Origin: Bordetella holmesii ATCC 51541
GTDB taxonomy: Bacteria > Pseudomonadota > Gammaproteobacteria > Burkholderiales > Burkholderiaceae_B
Direction: 5' to 3'
NCBI GenBank assembly: GCA_000612485.1
Contig: CP007494.1
Span: forward strand, 1,674,001 to 1,738,000
DNA: 64,000 nt
Shown here one piece after another: positions 48,510 to 58,488 of this stretch. The translations under genes and the position numbers were made by a program. The notes under the pieces were generated by a model, which had not been told where the DNA came from, searched no databases, and saw only the letters and a program-made list of their open reading frames with translations. Position 1 is the first letter of the stretch. Every line of letters starts with the position of its first letter.

Positions 48510-49492
48510 ACCACTTTCGCAGCCATCAAATCGTGCATGTGAAGGGCACCTATGAGCACGCCGTCATCATTGATGACCAGCATCTGGCTCAGGCGTTTTT
48601 CGTCCATGATGCGTGCGGCTTCCACGGCCAGGGCATCGGGGTCGACATTGCGGGGATTGCGCGTCATGCCTTCGGCCACCGTCAGACCGCGCAGATCGCC
48701 CTTGCGTTCGATCAGGCGGCGCAGGTCGCCATCGGTAAAAATGCCGACGGGATGAAAATTATCGTCGACCACGGCCGTCATGCCCATGCCCTTGGCGGAC
48801 ATTTCTTCCAGCGCGCGGGACAAGGGTTCAGAGACGGTCACCGTGGGCAGCGCCTGACCCTGGCGCATGACATCGCGCACGTGAGTGAGCAGGCGGCGGC
48901 CCAGCGCACCGCCCGGGTGCGAGCGGGCGAAGTCGTCCGGCCCGAATCCGCGAGCCTCCAGACAGGCCACGGCCAAGGCGTCGCCCAGGGCCAGCGATGC
49001 CGTCGTGCTGGCGGTGGGAGCAAGATTGAGCGGGCAGGCTTCGTGCGCCACGCTGGCATCGAGATGGACGTCGGCCAGTTGGGCCAATTCGGAAGCCGGG
49101 TTACCCGTGATGGCGATGACCTCGGCGCCCAGGCGGCGGGTCACTGGCAGGATGGTCAGCAACTCCTGCCCCGAACCGGAATAGGAAAGCGCTACGAGCA
49201 CGTCCTGGCCAGTCAGCATGCCCAGGTCGCCATGCGCGGCTTCGGCGGCATGCATGAAAAAGGCCGGCGTGCCGGTCGAAGCCAGTGTCGCGGCGATCTT
49301 GCGTGCGATATGACCCGTTTTGCCCAAGCCACTGACGACCACCCGGCCCTGGCAGGCCAGTAGCATGTCCACGGCGCGGGTGAGGCTGTCGTCCAGGCGC
49401 GCGGCCAGATCCAGGATGGCTTGAGCCTCGATGTGCAGACTGCGGCGTGCCGAGGCCTGGGCGTCGGCGGAAGTGGGGACACGGTTCGTCAT
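48506..49492 (-). CDS. kdsD: Arabinose-5-phosphate isomerase
   Basis: 328 residues. N-terminal SIS domain (VVVSGLGKTGHIARKIAATLASTGTPAFFM; VALSYSGSGQELL) and two CBS domains (VSEPLSRALEEMSAKGMGMTAVVDD; PDALAVEAARIMDEKRLSQMLVINDD). Converts ribulose-5-phosphate to arabinose-5-phosphate, the first step of Kdo synthesis. Overlaps kdsC by 4 nt. Head of the kdsD-kdsC-lptC-lptA-lptB unit. Confidence 0.96.
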   Translation of the reverse strand: MTNRVPTSADAQASARRSLHIEAQAILDLAARLDDSLTRAVDMLLACQGRVVVSGLGKTGHIARKIAATLASTGTPAFFMHAAEAAHGDLGMLTGQDVLVALSYSGSGQELLTILPVTRRLGAEVIAITGNPASELAQLADVHLDASVAHEACPLNLAPTASTTASLALGDALAVACLEARGFGPDDFARSHPGGALGRRLLTHVRDVMRQGQALPTVTVSEPLSRALEEMSAKGMGMTAVVDDNFHPVGIFTDGDLRRLIERKGDLRGLTVAEGMTRNPRNVDPDALAVEAARIMDEKRLSQMLVINDDGVLIGALHMHDLMAAKVV

Positions 49493-49609
49493 GGGGGGAT
49501 TTTAAACGACAGGCAGGCGCATTTGCCCGGGGGGCCGCCCTATGGCATTCTGGCGGGCGGGTGACGCTTGGCCACCCGCTGTCTTTTTCTGCTCCAGGTC
49601 GCTCTCTCC

Positions 49610-50824
49610 ATGTCCACCTTCCCCGCTCCGGTGCTCGGCACCCCTTTGTCCCCATCGGCCACCCGTGTCATGCTGCTCGGCTCCGGCGAGCTGGGCAAGG
49701 AAGTCATCATCGCCCTGCAACGCCTGGGCGTCGAAGTCATCGCCGTGGACCGCTACGCCGACGCGCCCGGCCATCAGGTCGCGCATCGGGCGCATGTCGT
49801 GTCCATGACGGATCCGGCTGCCCTGCGTGCGGTCATCGATGCCGAACGTCCGCACATCATCGTGCCCGAGATCGAGGCCATTGCCACGGACCTGTTGGTC
49901 GAGCTGGAGGCCGCGGGCGCGGTCCGTGTCACGCCGACGGCGCGCGCTGCCCGCCTGACCATGAACCGCGAAGGTATCCGCCGCCTGGCGGCCGAAACCC
50001 TGGGTCTGCCCACTTCGCCCTACCGGTTTGTCGACACGCTCGACGAATTGCGCGAGGCCATCGCGGCCATTGGCTACCCCTGCGTGATCAAGCCGGTCAT
50101 GTCATCGTCGGGCAAGGGGCAATCGGTTATCCGCGACGAGGCCGGCGTCGACGCGGCCTGGCGCTACGCCCAGGAAGGCGGGCGCGTGGGCGGTGGCCGC
50201 GCGATCGTCGAGGGCTTTATCAATTTTGAGTACGAGATCACGCTGCTGACGGTGCGCGCGCGGCGTGCCGATGGTCAAATCGAAACCCAGTTCTGCCAGC
50301 CCATCGGGCACAAGCAGGTCGATGGTGATTACGTCGAGAGCTGGCAGCCTCACCCCATGTCGGCTCGGGCACTTGAGCGTGCGCAGGAGATCGCGCTGGG
50401 CGTGACGGGCGAGCTGGGCGGTCTGGGCATTTTCGGTGTCGAGCTTTTCGTGGCGGGCGACGAGGTATGGTTTTCCGAAGTCAGCCCGCGGCCGCATGAC
50501 ACGGGCATGGTCACTCTGGCGACCCAGGCCCAGAACGAATTCGAGCTGCACGCGCGTGCCTTGCTGGGGCTTCCGGTGAACACCACACTGCGTCAGCCTG
50601 GCGCCAGCAGCGTCATTTACGGCGGGCTGGATGATCGTGGCGTGACGTTCCATGGGGTGGCCGAGGCCCTGGCCGAACCGGGCACGGATGTGCGTCTGTT
50701 CGGGAAGCCCGAGGCCTTTACCAAGCGCCGCATGGGCGTGGGCCTGGCGGTGGCGGAGACGGTCGAGGCGGCACGTGAAAAGGCGCTCCGGGTGTCGGCG
50801 GCAGTGGCCGTCAAGGCAGGCTGA
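49610..50824 (+). CDS. purT: Formate-dependent phosphoribosylglycinamide formyltransferase
   Basis: 404 residues from the ATG at 49610; a longer frame exists upstream but lacks similarity. ATP-grasp enzyme: [39 protein letters not shown] (ATP-binding Lys), [30 protein letters not shown]. Makes formyl-GAR from formate and ATP in purine synthesis, parallel to PurN. Confidence 0.96.
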   Translation: MSTFPAPVLGTPLSPSATRVMLLGSGELGKEVIIALQRLGVEVIAVDRYADAPGHQVAHRAHVVSMTDPAALRAVIDAERPHIIVPEIEAIATDLLVELEAAGAVRVTPTARAARLTMNREGIRRLAAETLGLPTSPYRFVDTLDELREAIAAIGYPCVIKPVMSSSGKGQSVIRDEAGVDAAWRYAQEGGRVGGGRAIVEGFINFEYEITLLTVRARRADGQIETQFCQPIGHKQVDGDYVESWQPHPMSARALERAQEIALGVTGELGGLGIFGVELFVAGDEVWFSEVSPRPHDTGMVTLATQAQNEFELHARALLGLPVNTTLRQPGASSVIYGGLDDRGVTFHGVAEALAEPGTDVRLFGKPEAFTKRRMGVGLAVAETVEAAREKALRVSAAVAVKAG

Positions 50825-50874
50825 AGGAAAACATCCGATTCGGATCGCCGGGGCATCGGGCACCTCGTCCCAAA

Positions 50875-50895
50875 AAGAGAATGCGTTTTTCTCTT
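50875..50895. promoter_or_regulatory. Possible Fur-like operator upstream of the TonB receptor
   Basis: AAGAGAA (50875-50881) and TTCTCTT (50889-50895) form an AT-rich dyad just before a siderophore-receptor gene. The position and the GAGAAT-like half resemble a Fur box, but the match is partial. Confidence 0.35.
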
Positions 50896-50913
50896 CTTGG
50901 GGGGTGAAGTCCG

Positions 50914-52988
50914 GTGGTTGTCTCATTCTTGGCCCGGCCATGCCAGCGCGGGCTGGCCGGAGCACTGTTGTATGGCCTGCCGCTGGCCGTTGGAGCCGAG
51001 CCGGTCGCAGCGCAGGTGGCCGACCTGCCTGCCATTCAGGTCACCGAGTCGCGCAGCGGCGTGGCGACGCGTTCAGGCACCCGCACCGATACACCGCTGC
51101 GCGAGGTGCCCCAGACCCTGGACCTCGTGGATCCCGCCCAGGCCGAGGTCTATGGCGTGCGCACTCTGGGCCAGGCCCTGGAGGGGCTGCCCAATGTCAG
51201 CGACGCGCAGGACACCCGGTTCGATGCCTTGCGCATCCGGGGCTTTAGTTCGGGCAGCGACTTCTTTCTCGACGGTCTGCGCGATGACAGCCAGTATGTG
51301 CGCGATCTGCACAACGTCGAGCGGGTCGAGGTTTTGAAGGGGCCGGCCGCCGCGCTCTATGGGCGTGGCGCGCCCGGCGGGATCGTCAACCGCATCAGCA
51401 AAGTGCCTGAGCCAGGCCGCGCCAGCAGCGTGGCGCTGCAGGCGGGCAGCCATGACCTGCGCAGTGGCTATCTGGACGGATCGTTCGATGCAGGAACGTC
51501 CCTGAGTCTGCGGCTCAACGCCGGCGCGCAATCCTGGGGCAGTTTTCGCCGCCGTATCCGGGGCGAGCGGCAGCTGCTCGCACCGGCACTGGCCTGGCGC
51601 GTTTCGCCCACGCTGAATTGGTTGCTCCAATATGAGTACAGCCGCTACGACCGCGTGCCCGACCGGGGATCCCCAGTGTTGGCGGCCGGCCGGCGGACGT
51701 GCCGCACCGCACCGTCTATGGCGATCCCGGGCGGGACAACATTGACGACCAGACCCGCAGCCTGCGTTCACGGCTGGGCTGGCGTCTGGCTCCGGGCTGG
51801 GAGCTGCGCCACACGCTGTCCTGGTTTGCCCTGCACAGCGATTTCGACAACACTTACCTGACCGGCCAGCGCGGGGGGCAGGTAAGCCGCCAGCGCTGGG
51901 CCCAGCAACTGCGTACGCGCAATGTGTACAACACGCTGGAGCTCGAAGGCCGGTTGGGCACAGGCCGCATCGCCCATACTCTGTTGGTGGGTCTGGAGAC
52001 GGGAGCTCAGCAGCGGCAACCTCGACTCAGCCGGGCAATCGGCAATGTGCCCAGTCTGGATCTTTACGATCCGGATCTGTCGCAGCAGCATGGGGCCGGG
52101 TTGGCGTTGCGCAGCGACAATCATCATCGGGTGCGAAGCGCCGCGCTCTATGTTCAGGATCAGCTTGCGCTGGGCGAGAGCTGGCGCGTGCTGCTGGGAG
52201 GTCGCCTCGACCAATTCCGCGTGCACACCCGCGATCGCCTCCGCCAGCGGGCCGAGTCGCGCAGCAACCATAGTTTCAGCCCGCGCCTGGGCGTGGTCTG
52301 GACTCCTTTGGACGGACAGGCTTTTTACCTTTCGTACGGCAAGAGTTTTGCGCCCGCCGGCGGCGCCTTGATCGGCATTACGCCGGGCGCCGCGGAAAAC
52401 ACGTTGGCGCCGGAGTTCAGCCGTCAATACGAGGCGGGCATCAAGAGCGATTGGCTGGGCGGGCGGCTGGGCACCACTTTGGCGGTGTATCAGCTCGAGC
52501 TCTATAACCGCCGCACGCGCGACGCCGACGATCCCACGCGTATCGTGTTGCGCGGTCTGCAGCGCTCGCGCGGGGTGGAGCTCACCCTGTCGGGACGCCT
52601 GTCCGAGCACTGGCATGTGCGTGGCGGCCTGGGTCTGCAACAAGCCACGATCGTGCGAGATGGTTCCGGCTTGGCGGGCCGCCGTGTCAGCAATGTTGCA
52701 CGCTACAACGGCAGTCTGTTTGTCGGTTACACCGCGGCGGCGGGATGGTTCGCCGAGACGGGGCTGACGCTGGTGGGGGCCCGTTATGCCGACAGCGCAA
52801 ACCAGGTGACGTTGCCAGGCTACGCCCGCTGGGACGGTTCTCTGGGCTATCGCCATGCGCGTTGGGAGGCCCGGCTTGCCATACGAAACCTGGCCGATGT
52901 GCGTTATTTCCGCTCGGCCACCAGTGCCGGACAGATCCAGCCTGGCGAGCCGCGCAGCCTCGTGGCCACGATGGCCCTGCGCTTCTAA
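50914..52988 (+). pseudogene. TonB-dependent siderophore receptor, frameshifted
   Basis: Two overlapping frames make one receptor of about 690 residues. The first (GTG at 50914) has a signal-like start and a plug domain: REVPQTLDLVDP, LRIRGFSSGSDFFLDGLRDD, VEVLKGPAAALYGRGAPGGIVN. The second resumes at about DVPHRTVYGDPGRDNIDD and gives the rest of the barrel, ending with a terminal Phe (MALRF). The switch lies near 51675-51690 in TTGGCGGCCGGCCGG; adding one base (or removing two) restores the frame. An in-frame ATG at 50881 is closed by a TGA at 50905. It would import ferric siderophores if intact. Confidence 0.87.
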
Positions 52989-53009
52989 TCCCTTTTCAAT
53001 ACCGCTATC

Positions 53010-53059
53010 CGCGGCCGGTTTGCTCCAGATCAAAGGAGCGGATCGGCCGCGTGTTTTTT
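53010..53059 (+). terminator. Intrinsic terminator after the TonB receptor
   Basis: Nested stem CGCGGCCG/CGGCCGCG with inner GCTCC/GGAGC, followed by a T7 run at 53053-53059. Confidence 0.85.
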
Positions 53060-53142
53060 TGTCATTCGGCGGCCCCACAATTGCGCCCGTGGGTAGTGAC
53101 GGCTGCAACATCGGGAACAAGGGGCTTGCCTTTTGTTTGGCG

Positions 53143-53174
53143 CAATTCGATAATTTCGGCAATTATTGAAATTG
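53143..53174. promoter_or_regulatory. Long AT-rich dyad before the GbsR-like gene
   Basis: Imperfect palindrome CAATTCGATAATT / AATTATTGAAATTG around TCGGC, ending 18 bp before the ATG of a MarR/GbsR-type repressor. Likely an autoregulatory operator. Confidence 0.5.
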
Positions 53175-53192
53175 AAGTAACAAAGGTTTTCA

Positions 53193-53765
53193 GTGGCATT
53201 GTCTCCGCAGATCGAGCGCTTTGTTCTCCATTTTGGCGAGATGGGTAGCCGCTGGGGGGTCAACCGTACGGTGGGGCAGATGTACGCCTTGCTGTTTCTG
53301 TCACCGCAGCCGCTCAATGCCGATGACATCGCCGAGGCGCTCGGGTTTTCGCGCTCGAGTGTGAGCATGGGCCTGAAAGAGTTGCAGTCCTGGAGGTTGG
53401 TCACGTTGATTCATCAGGTGGGCGACCGGCGGGAGTACTTCGAAACCCCTGAGGATGTCTGGGAGATCTTCCGCATCCTGATGGAGGAGAAGCGCAAACG
53501 TGAAATCGACCCCACCCTGACCCTGTTGCGGGACACGCTGCTGGCGGGTTCGGGTGACGGGGGTGAAAAGTATGCGCAACATCGCATGCACGAAATGCTG
53601 GAACTCATCGAACTGTCGACCGGCTGGTTTGATGAGGTGCAACACCTGCCGCCCGAGACCCTGCAGAACCTGATGCGGCTGGGGTCCAAGGTACAGAAGG
53701 TGTTGGATTTTGCCGGTAAGTTGCGGAGCCGGGATAAGAGCCTGCCCACTAGCATTCGGGAATAA
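53193..53765 (+). CDS. GbsR/MarR-family transcriptional regulator
   Basis: 190 residues. Winged helix-turn-helix at about residues 38-92 (LNADDIAEALGFSRSSVSMGLKELQSWRLVTLIHQVGDRREYFE), of the GbsR subgroup, and a helical C-terminal dimerisation part. It directly precedes cydABX with a 98-bp gap and may regulate the bd oxidase, though this is only inferred from position. Confidence 0.88.
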   Translation: MALSPQIERFVLHFGEMGSRWGVNRTVGQMYALLFLSPQPLNADDIAEALGFSRSSVSMGLKELQSWRLVTLIHQVGDRREYFETPEDVWEIFRILMEEKRKREIDPTLTLLRDTLLAGSGDGGEKYAQHRMHEMLELIELSTGWFDEVQHLPPETLQNLMRLGSKVQKVLDFAGKLRSRDKSLPTSIRE

Positions 53766-53863
53766 ATCTATGAACTTGCATACAAGGGCCGTATCATGGC
53801 TTGCGAGCGTGCCGGGAGGCCATGTCGGCTGTACCAGCCTCTCGCCCGTTCGGGAGCGTACTC

Positions 53864-55441
53864 ATGATTGACCTCGACGTCGTCAACCTGTCGCGTTTTC
53901 AGTTCGCGGCTACCGCCCTCTACCACTTCATCTTCGTTCCCCTCACGCTGGGTCTGTCTTTCCTGATTGCCATCATGGAAAGCGTCTACGTGATGACCGG
54001 TCGCCAGATCTGGAAGCGGATGACCATGTTCTGGGGCACGCTGTTCGGCATCAACTTTGCGCTGGGCGTCGCTACCGGTGTGGTGATGGAGTTCCAGTTC
54101 GGCATGAACTGGTCGTACTACAGCCATTACGTGGGCGACATTTTCGGCGCGCCGCTTGCGCTCGAAGGCCTCATGGCGTTCTTCCTGGAAGCGACGTTCG
54201 TCGGCCTGTTCTTCTTCGGCTGGAACCGCATGTCCAAGGTGTCGCACCTGATCGTCACCTGGCTGGTGGCGCTGGGCACCAATCTGTCTGCGTTGTGGAT
54301 TCTCATCGCTAACGGCTGGATGCAGAACCCCGTTGGTGCGGTGTTCAATCCCGACACCATGCGCATGGAAATGACCGACTTTGCCGCGGTGCTGTTCAAC
54401 CCGGTGGGTCAAGCCAAATTTGTGCACACCGTCAGTGCCGGTTACGTCTGTGGTGCCATGTTCGTGATGGCTATCAGCGCCTGGTATCTGTTGCGCGGCC
54501 GGCACATCGATCTGGCCAAGCGCTCCATGGCCGTCGCCGCCAGCTTTGGTCTGGCCTCGGCGCTTTCGGTTGTGGTGCTGGGTGACGAAAGCGGCTACCT
54601 CACCACCGAACATCAGAAGATGAAGATCGCCGCGATCGAAGCCATGTGGCACACCGAGCCCGCTCCGGCCAGCTTCAACCTGATCGCGTGGCCCAACCAG
54701 GCCGAGCGCAAGAATGACTTCGCGATCTCCGTGCCTTATGTCATGGGTCTGATCGGCACGCGTTCGCTCACCACGCCACTGCTGGGTATTGACGATCTGG
54801 TGCGCCGCGCCGAATCTCGCATCCGTGAAGGTATGGTGGCTAACGCGGCGCTCGAACGTATCCGCGCCAATCCCAAGGATACGGAGGCCCGCCTGACATT
54901 TGACCGCACCTGGCAGGATCTCGGCTACGCGTTGCTGGTCAAACGTTATCAGCCTGACCTGAGCAAGGTGACCGACGCCGATATCCACGCTGCTGCGCTG
55001 GATACCATCCCGTCGGTGACGCCGCTGTTCTGGACGTTCCGCATCATGGTGGCGCTGGGCTTTTACTTCATCCTCTTTTTCGCCGTGTCCTTCTGGCTGT
55101 CCACGCGCGGCCGTCTCGACACCTACCCACGCCTGCTCAAGATCGCGTTCTGGAGCCTGCCATTGCCCTGGCTGGCGATCGAGTGCGGCTGGTTCGTGGC
55201 CGAGTATGGCCGCCAGCCCTGGGTGATCGAAGGTGTGCTGCCGACCTATTACGCCGCCTCGGGTCTGACCCTGGTGGATCTGGCAGTCAGCCTGACGGTA
55301 TTCATCGTGCTCTACACGGTGCTGCTCATCATCGGCATCAAGGTTATGACGCATGCCATCAAGGCCGGCCCCAAACGCGACAAGCCACTTATTCCGACGA
55401 GCCGGGCGGGCAACCCTGTAAGCGCGGCCATTGACGCCTGA
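53864..55441 (+). CDS. cydA: Cytochrome bd quinol oxidase subunit I
   Basis: 525 residues from the ATG at 53864; 21 extra upstream codons are open but not conserved. Nine membrane helices. RFQFAATALYHFIFVPLTLGLS holds the b595 ligand His21; FVHTVSAGYVCGA holds the b558 His; the long Q-loop (EAMWHTEPAPASFNLIAWPN) and GRQPWVIEGVLPTYYAAS are typical. With CydB it oxidises quinol and reduces O2 at low oxygen. Confidence 0.97.
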   Translation: MIDLDVVNLSRFQFAATALYHFIFVPLTLGLSFLIAIMESVYVMTGRQIWKRMTMFWGTLFGINFALGVATGVVMEFQFGMNWSYYSHYVGDIFGAPLALEGLMAFFLEATFVGLFFFGWNRMSKVSHLIVTWLVALGTNLSALWILIANGWMQNPVGAVFNPDTMRMEMTDFAAVLFNPVGQAKFVHTVSAGYVCGAMFVMAISAWYLLRGRHIDLAKRSMAVAASFGLASALSVVVLGDESGYLTTEHQKMKIAAIEAMWHTEPAPASFNLIAWPNQAERKNDFAISVPYVMGLIGTRSLTTPLLGIDDLVRRAESRIREGMVANAALERIRANPKDTEARLTFDRTWQDLGYALLVKRYQPDLSKVTDADIHAAALDTIPSVTPLFWTFRIMVALGFYFILFFAVSFWLSTRGRLDTYPRLLKIAFWSLPLPWLAIECGWFVAEYGRQPWVIEGVLPTYYAASGLTLVDLAVSLTVFIVLYTVLLIIGIKVMTHAIKAGPKRDKPLIPTSRAGNPVSAAIDA

Positions 55442-55455
55442 GCCGGAGAACGCAT

Positions 55456-56607
55456 ATGGATACCTTGATTCCCCTCGATCTGGCCACGCTGCGCGTGATC
55501 TGGTGGGTGCTGCTTGGCGCCTTGTTGATCGGTTTTGCCGTGATGGATGGCTTTGACCTCGGTGTGGCTGCTCTGCTGCCCGTGGTGGCCAAGAACGACG
55601 CGGAGCGTCGCGTCGTGATCAACGTTGTCGGCCCTGTCTGGGAAGGCAACCAGGTCTGGCTCATCACCGCCGGTGGCGCGATTTTCGCGGCCTGGCCTGT
55701 GCTGTACGCGGCGTCCTTCTCGGGCTTTTATCTGGCCATGCTGCTGCTGTTGCTGGCCCTGATCCTGCGGCCGGTGGCGTTCAAGTACCGCAGCAAGATG
55801 GAGACCCCGCGCTGGCGCAACAACTGGGATTATGTGCTGTGCTTTTCCGGTGTCGTGGCAGCGCTGGTGTTTGGCGTGGCCATGGGCAACGTGATTCTCG
55901 GGGTGCCGCAGAATTTCGACCCCATCACCTTGCGCCCGAGTTGGGAGGGGCATTTCTTCCAGCTCTTTACGCCCTTTGCTCTGTTGGCGGGCGTGATCAG
56001 TGTGCTGATGCTCGTCATGCATGGCGCCGTGCTCCTGGCGTGGCGGACCGAAGATCCGATCTCCGGCCGCGCACGGCGCATGGGGCAGATTACGGCCTTG
56101 CTGACGGCGGTGTTGTTCGTGGCGGCCGGTTTCTGGGTGGCCAAGCTCGACGGCCAGGTCATCACCAGCGTCATCGATCCGAACGGTCCGTCCAACCCCA
56201 TGCTCAAGACGGTAGCCGTCGAACAAGGCGCCTGGCTGAACAACTTTGCCAAGTGGCCTCTGTTCTGGATCGGGCCGGCGCTGGGCGTGGCTGGCGCGCT
56301 GCTGACGATTGCTCTGCTGGCCATGCGTGCCAATGTGCTGTCCTTCATCGCCTCCTCGATTGCCATTGCCGGCATCATCCTGACGGTGGGCTTTGCGCTC
56401 TTTCCCTTCATCATGCCGTCCTCGGTGAACTCCGCCGCCGGTCTGACCATCTGGGATGCGTCGTCCAGCCACCTTACCCTGTGGATCATGGTCATCGCCG
56501 TGGTCATCTTCCTGCCCATCGTGACGCTCTACACCGCCTGGGTGTATCGCGTCATGCGCGGCAAGGTCACGCAGGAATCGGTCGGCGGCACGCCCAACTC
56601 TTACTGA
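55456..56607 (+). CDS. cydB: Cytochrome bd quinol oxidase subunit II
   Basis: 383 residues, eight or nine membrane helices. AVMDGFDLGVAALLP near the N-terminus and GPVWEGNQVWLITAGGAIFAAWP are the family signatures. It begins 14 bp after cydA. The partner of CydA; intact. Confidence 0.97.
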   Translation: MDTLIPLDLATLRVIWWVLLGALLIGFAVMDGFDLGVAALLPVVAKNDAERRVVINVVGPVWEGNQVWLITAGGAIFAAWPVLYAASFSGFYLAMLLLLLALILRPVAFKYRSKMETPRWRNNWDYVLCFSGVVAALVFGVAMGNVILGVPQNFDPITLRPSWEGHFFQLFTPFALLAGVISVLMLVMHGAVLLAWRTEDPISGRARRMGQITALLTAVLFVAAGFWVAKLDGQVITSVIDPNGPSNPMLKTVAVEQGAWLNNFAKWPLFWIGPALGVAGALLTIALLAMRANVLSFIASSIAIAGIILTVGFALFPFIMPSSVNSAAGLTIWDASSSHLTLWIMVIAVVIFLPIVTLYTAWVYRVMRGKVTQESVGGTPNSY

Positions 56608-56622
56608 TCAAGGAGCCCGGTC

Positions 56623-56748
56623 ATGTGGTATTTCTCGTGGATTCTCGGCCTGGGCCTGGCCTGCGCCTTTGCCATTCTCAATGCAATGTGGTTTGAACTG
56701 CGCGAGGGCCATGCCCACGATCCGTTCAGAAGGCCGGCCGACGAGTGA
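56623..56748 (+). CDS. cydX: Cytochrome bd small subunit CydX
   Basis: 41 residues, MWYFSWILGLGLACAFAILN... with one membrane helix and a charged tail, matching CydX (about 37 aa). AAGGAG precedes the ATG. CydX stabilises the bd haems. It lies 15 bp after cydB. The stop overlaps the GTG start of cydD (56745). Confidence 0.93.
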   Translation: MWYFSWILGLGLACAFAILNAMWFELREGHAHDPFRRPADE

Positions 56749-58486
56749 GCGGTCCGTCCGGAGTGGAGCACGATCCTTCGGCCGTGCTCCTGAAGCTGCC
56801 GCGCGAGCAGTCGCGCTGGTTGATGTCCCGAACGCGGCTGGCGGGCCGGGCCATCGGCCTGGCCGCCGCGGCGCCGCTTCTCGCGGGGCGCTGCTGGTGG
56901 TGCAGGCGTGGTTGCTGGCGCATGTGCTGCATGAAGCCATCGTGGTCCAGGCCCCGCGCGCCGAGCTGATCACACCTATCCTTTCTATCGCGCTGCTCAT
57001 TCTGTTGCGGGCCTGCCTGGGGTGGGTGGGCGAACGCGCCGGGGCCAGCGCGGCCGAGTCCATCAAGCGGCAGGTGCGTCAGGCGCTTTTCGCGCGGCTG
57101 CTGGCCAACGGCCCGCAGTGGTCGCGCGAGCGCGCTTCGGGCGAACTTGCCAGTGCCATGCTCGAGCAGGTCGAGGCCCTCGACGGATTTTTCGCCAAGT
57201 ATCTGCCGGCCATGGGGGCGGCGGCCGTGTTGCCGGTCGCCTTTTCGGTGGCCGTGCTGCCTTTTGACATGGTCTCGGGTTTGCTGCTGCTGGTCACCGC
57301 GCCGCTGATTCCGCTGTTCATGGCTCTGGTGGGTTGGGGGGCGGAATCGGCCAGCCGCCGGCATTTGCAGGCATTTGGACGTTTATCGGGATTCTTTGCC
57401 GACCGTCTGCGTGGGCTGTCCACCCTCAAGCTGTTTGGCCGCGCGCAGGCCGAAGCGCAGACCGTGGTCGAAGCCAGTGAAGCCCTTCGACGGCGCACGC
57501 TATCGGTGTTGCGCATCGCCTTTCTGTCTTCCGCCGTACTTGAATTCTTCGCCGCGCTCGGCGTGGCAGGCGTTGCCGTCTACATTGGCCTGACCTATCT
57601 GGGCTATATCGACATCCGCTTTACCCCCCTGACGTTGCAGGCCGGATTTTTCTGCCTGCTCATGGCGCCTGAGGTCTATGCTCCATTGCGCCAGTTCGCG
57701 GCCCATTACCATGACCGCGGCACGGCGCGCGCGGCCGTGCATCAGTTGCACGCCGTGTTCGGCGACCTTGCCAGCGAGCCCGCCGTCCCGGCTACGCCAC
57801 AGCCTGCGCAGACTTCGGCGGTTGCGGCCAGTCTCAGCGCGCGCCGGCTGACGCTGCGGATGCCCGGCCGCCCGCAAGCCGTGCTCGATGGCGTGAGCCT
57901 GGACCTGCACCCCGGCGAGCATGTCGCCCTCATGGGTGCCAGTGGCGCGGGGAAGTCCAGCCTGCTGCAGGCCGTCAGCCGCTTGGGCCTTGTGCCCGAA
58001 GGCGAGATTCTGCTGGATGGTCACGCGCTGGCGCACTGGGACGAAGCGGCCCTGCGTGAGCGCGTGGCCTTTATCGGTCAGCGGCCCTATCTGCATGCGG
58101 GGACCCTGGCTGACAACATTCGTCTGGCGCGGCCGGGCGCCGATGACGCCGCGGTGCAAGAAGCCGCGCGCCGCGCCTGCGTGCTGGAGTTTGCCCAGAC
58201 CTGGCCAGAAGGTTTGCAGACCTGGCTGGACGGTCGCGGGCAAGGTCTGTCGGGCGGGCAGGCGCAGCGTGTAGCACTGGCGCGTCTGTTTCTGCGTGAC
58301 CCTGCGCTCATCCTTCTGGACGAACCGACCGCGCATCTGGACGAGGCCACGCAGGAGCGAGTGCTGCATGAGATTCTGGCTTTTGCCCAGGGGCACACGC
58401 TGATCGTGGCGACTCACGCCAGCGCGGTGGTCCGGCGTTTGCCACGCTGCTGGCATCTGGCCAACGGTCATCTGGAGGCTCGCTGA
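56745..58486 (+). pseudogene. cydD: CydD, heterodimeric ABC exporter subunit, frameshifted
   Basis: The GTG at 56745 opens a frame that codes about 47 residues (LPREQSRWLMSRTRLAGRAIGLA) and then leaves the CydD sequence. The continuation (LLVVQAWLLAHVLHEAIV...) is in another frame from about 56890 to 58486. Adding a G to the G4 run at 56885-56888 joins them (LLAGALLVVQAW). The rest is a normal ABC exporter: six helices, Walker A GASGAGKS, LSGGQAQRVALARL, LILLDEPTAHLD. CydDC exports thiols (cysteine/glutathione) or handles haem and is needed for bd-oxidase assembly. Confidence 0.88.
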
Positions 58487-58488
58487 TC

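Noticed and set aside
53768..55354. 528-codon frame on the minus strand
   Set aside because: Antisense to cydA; composition rich in His, Arg and Gln, with no domain. GC-rich genomes give long shadow frames.
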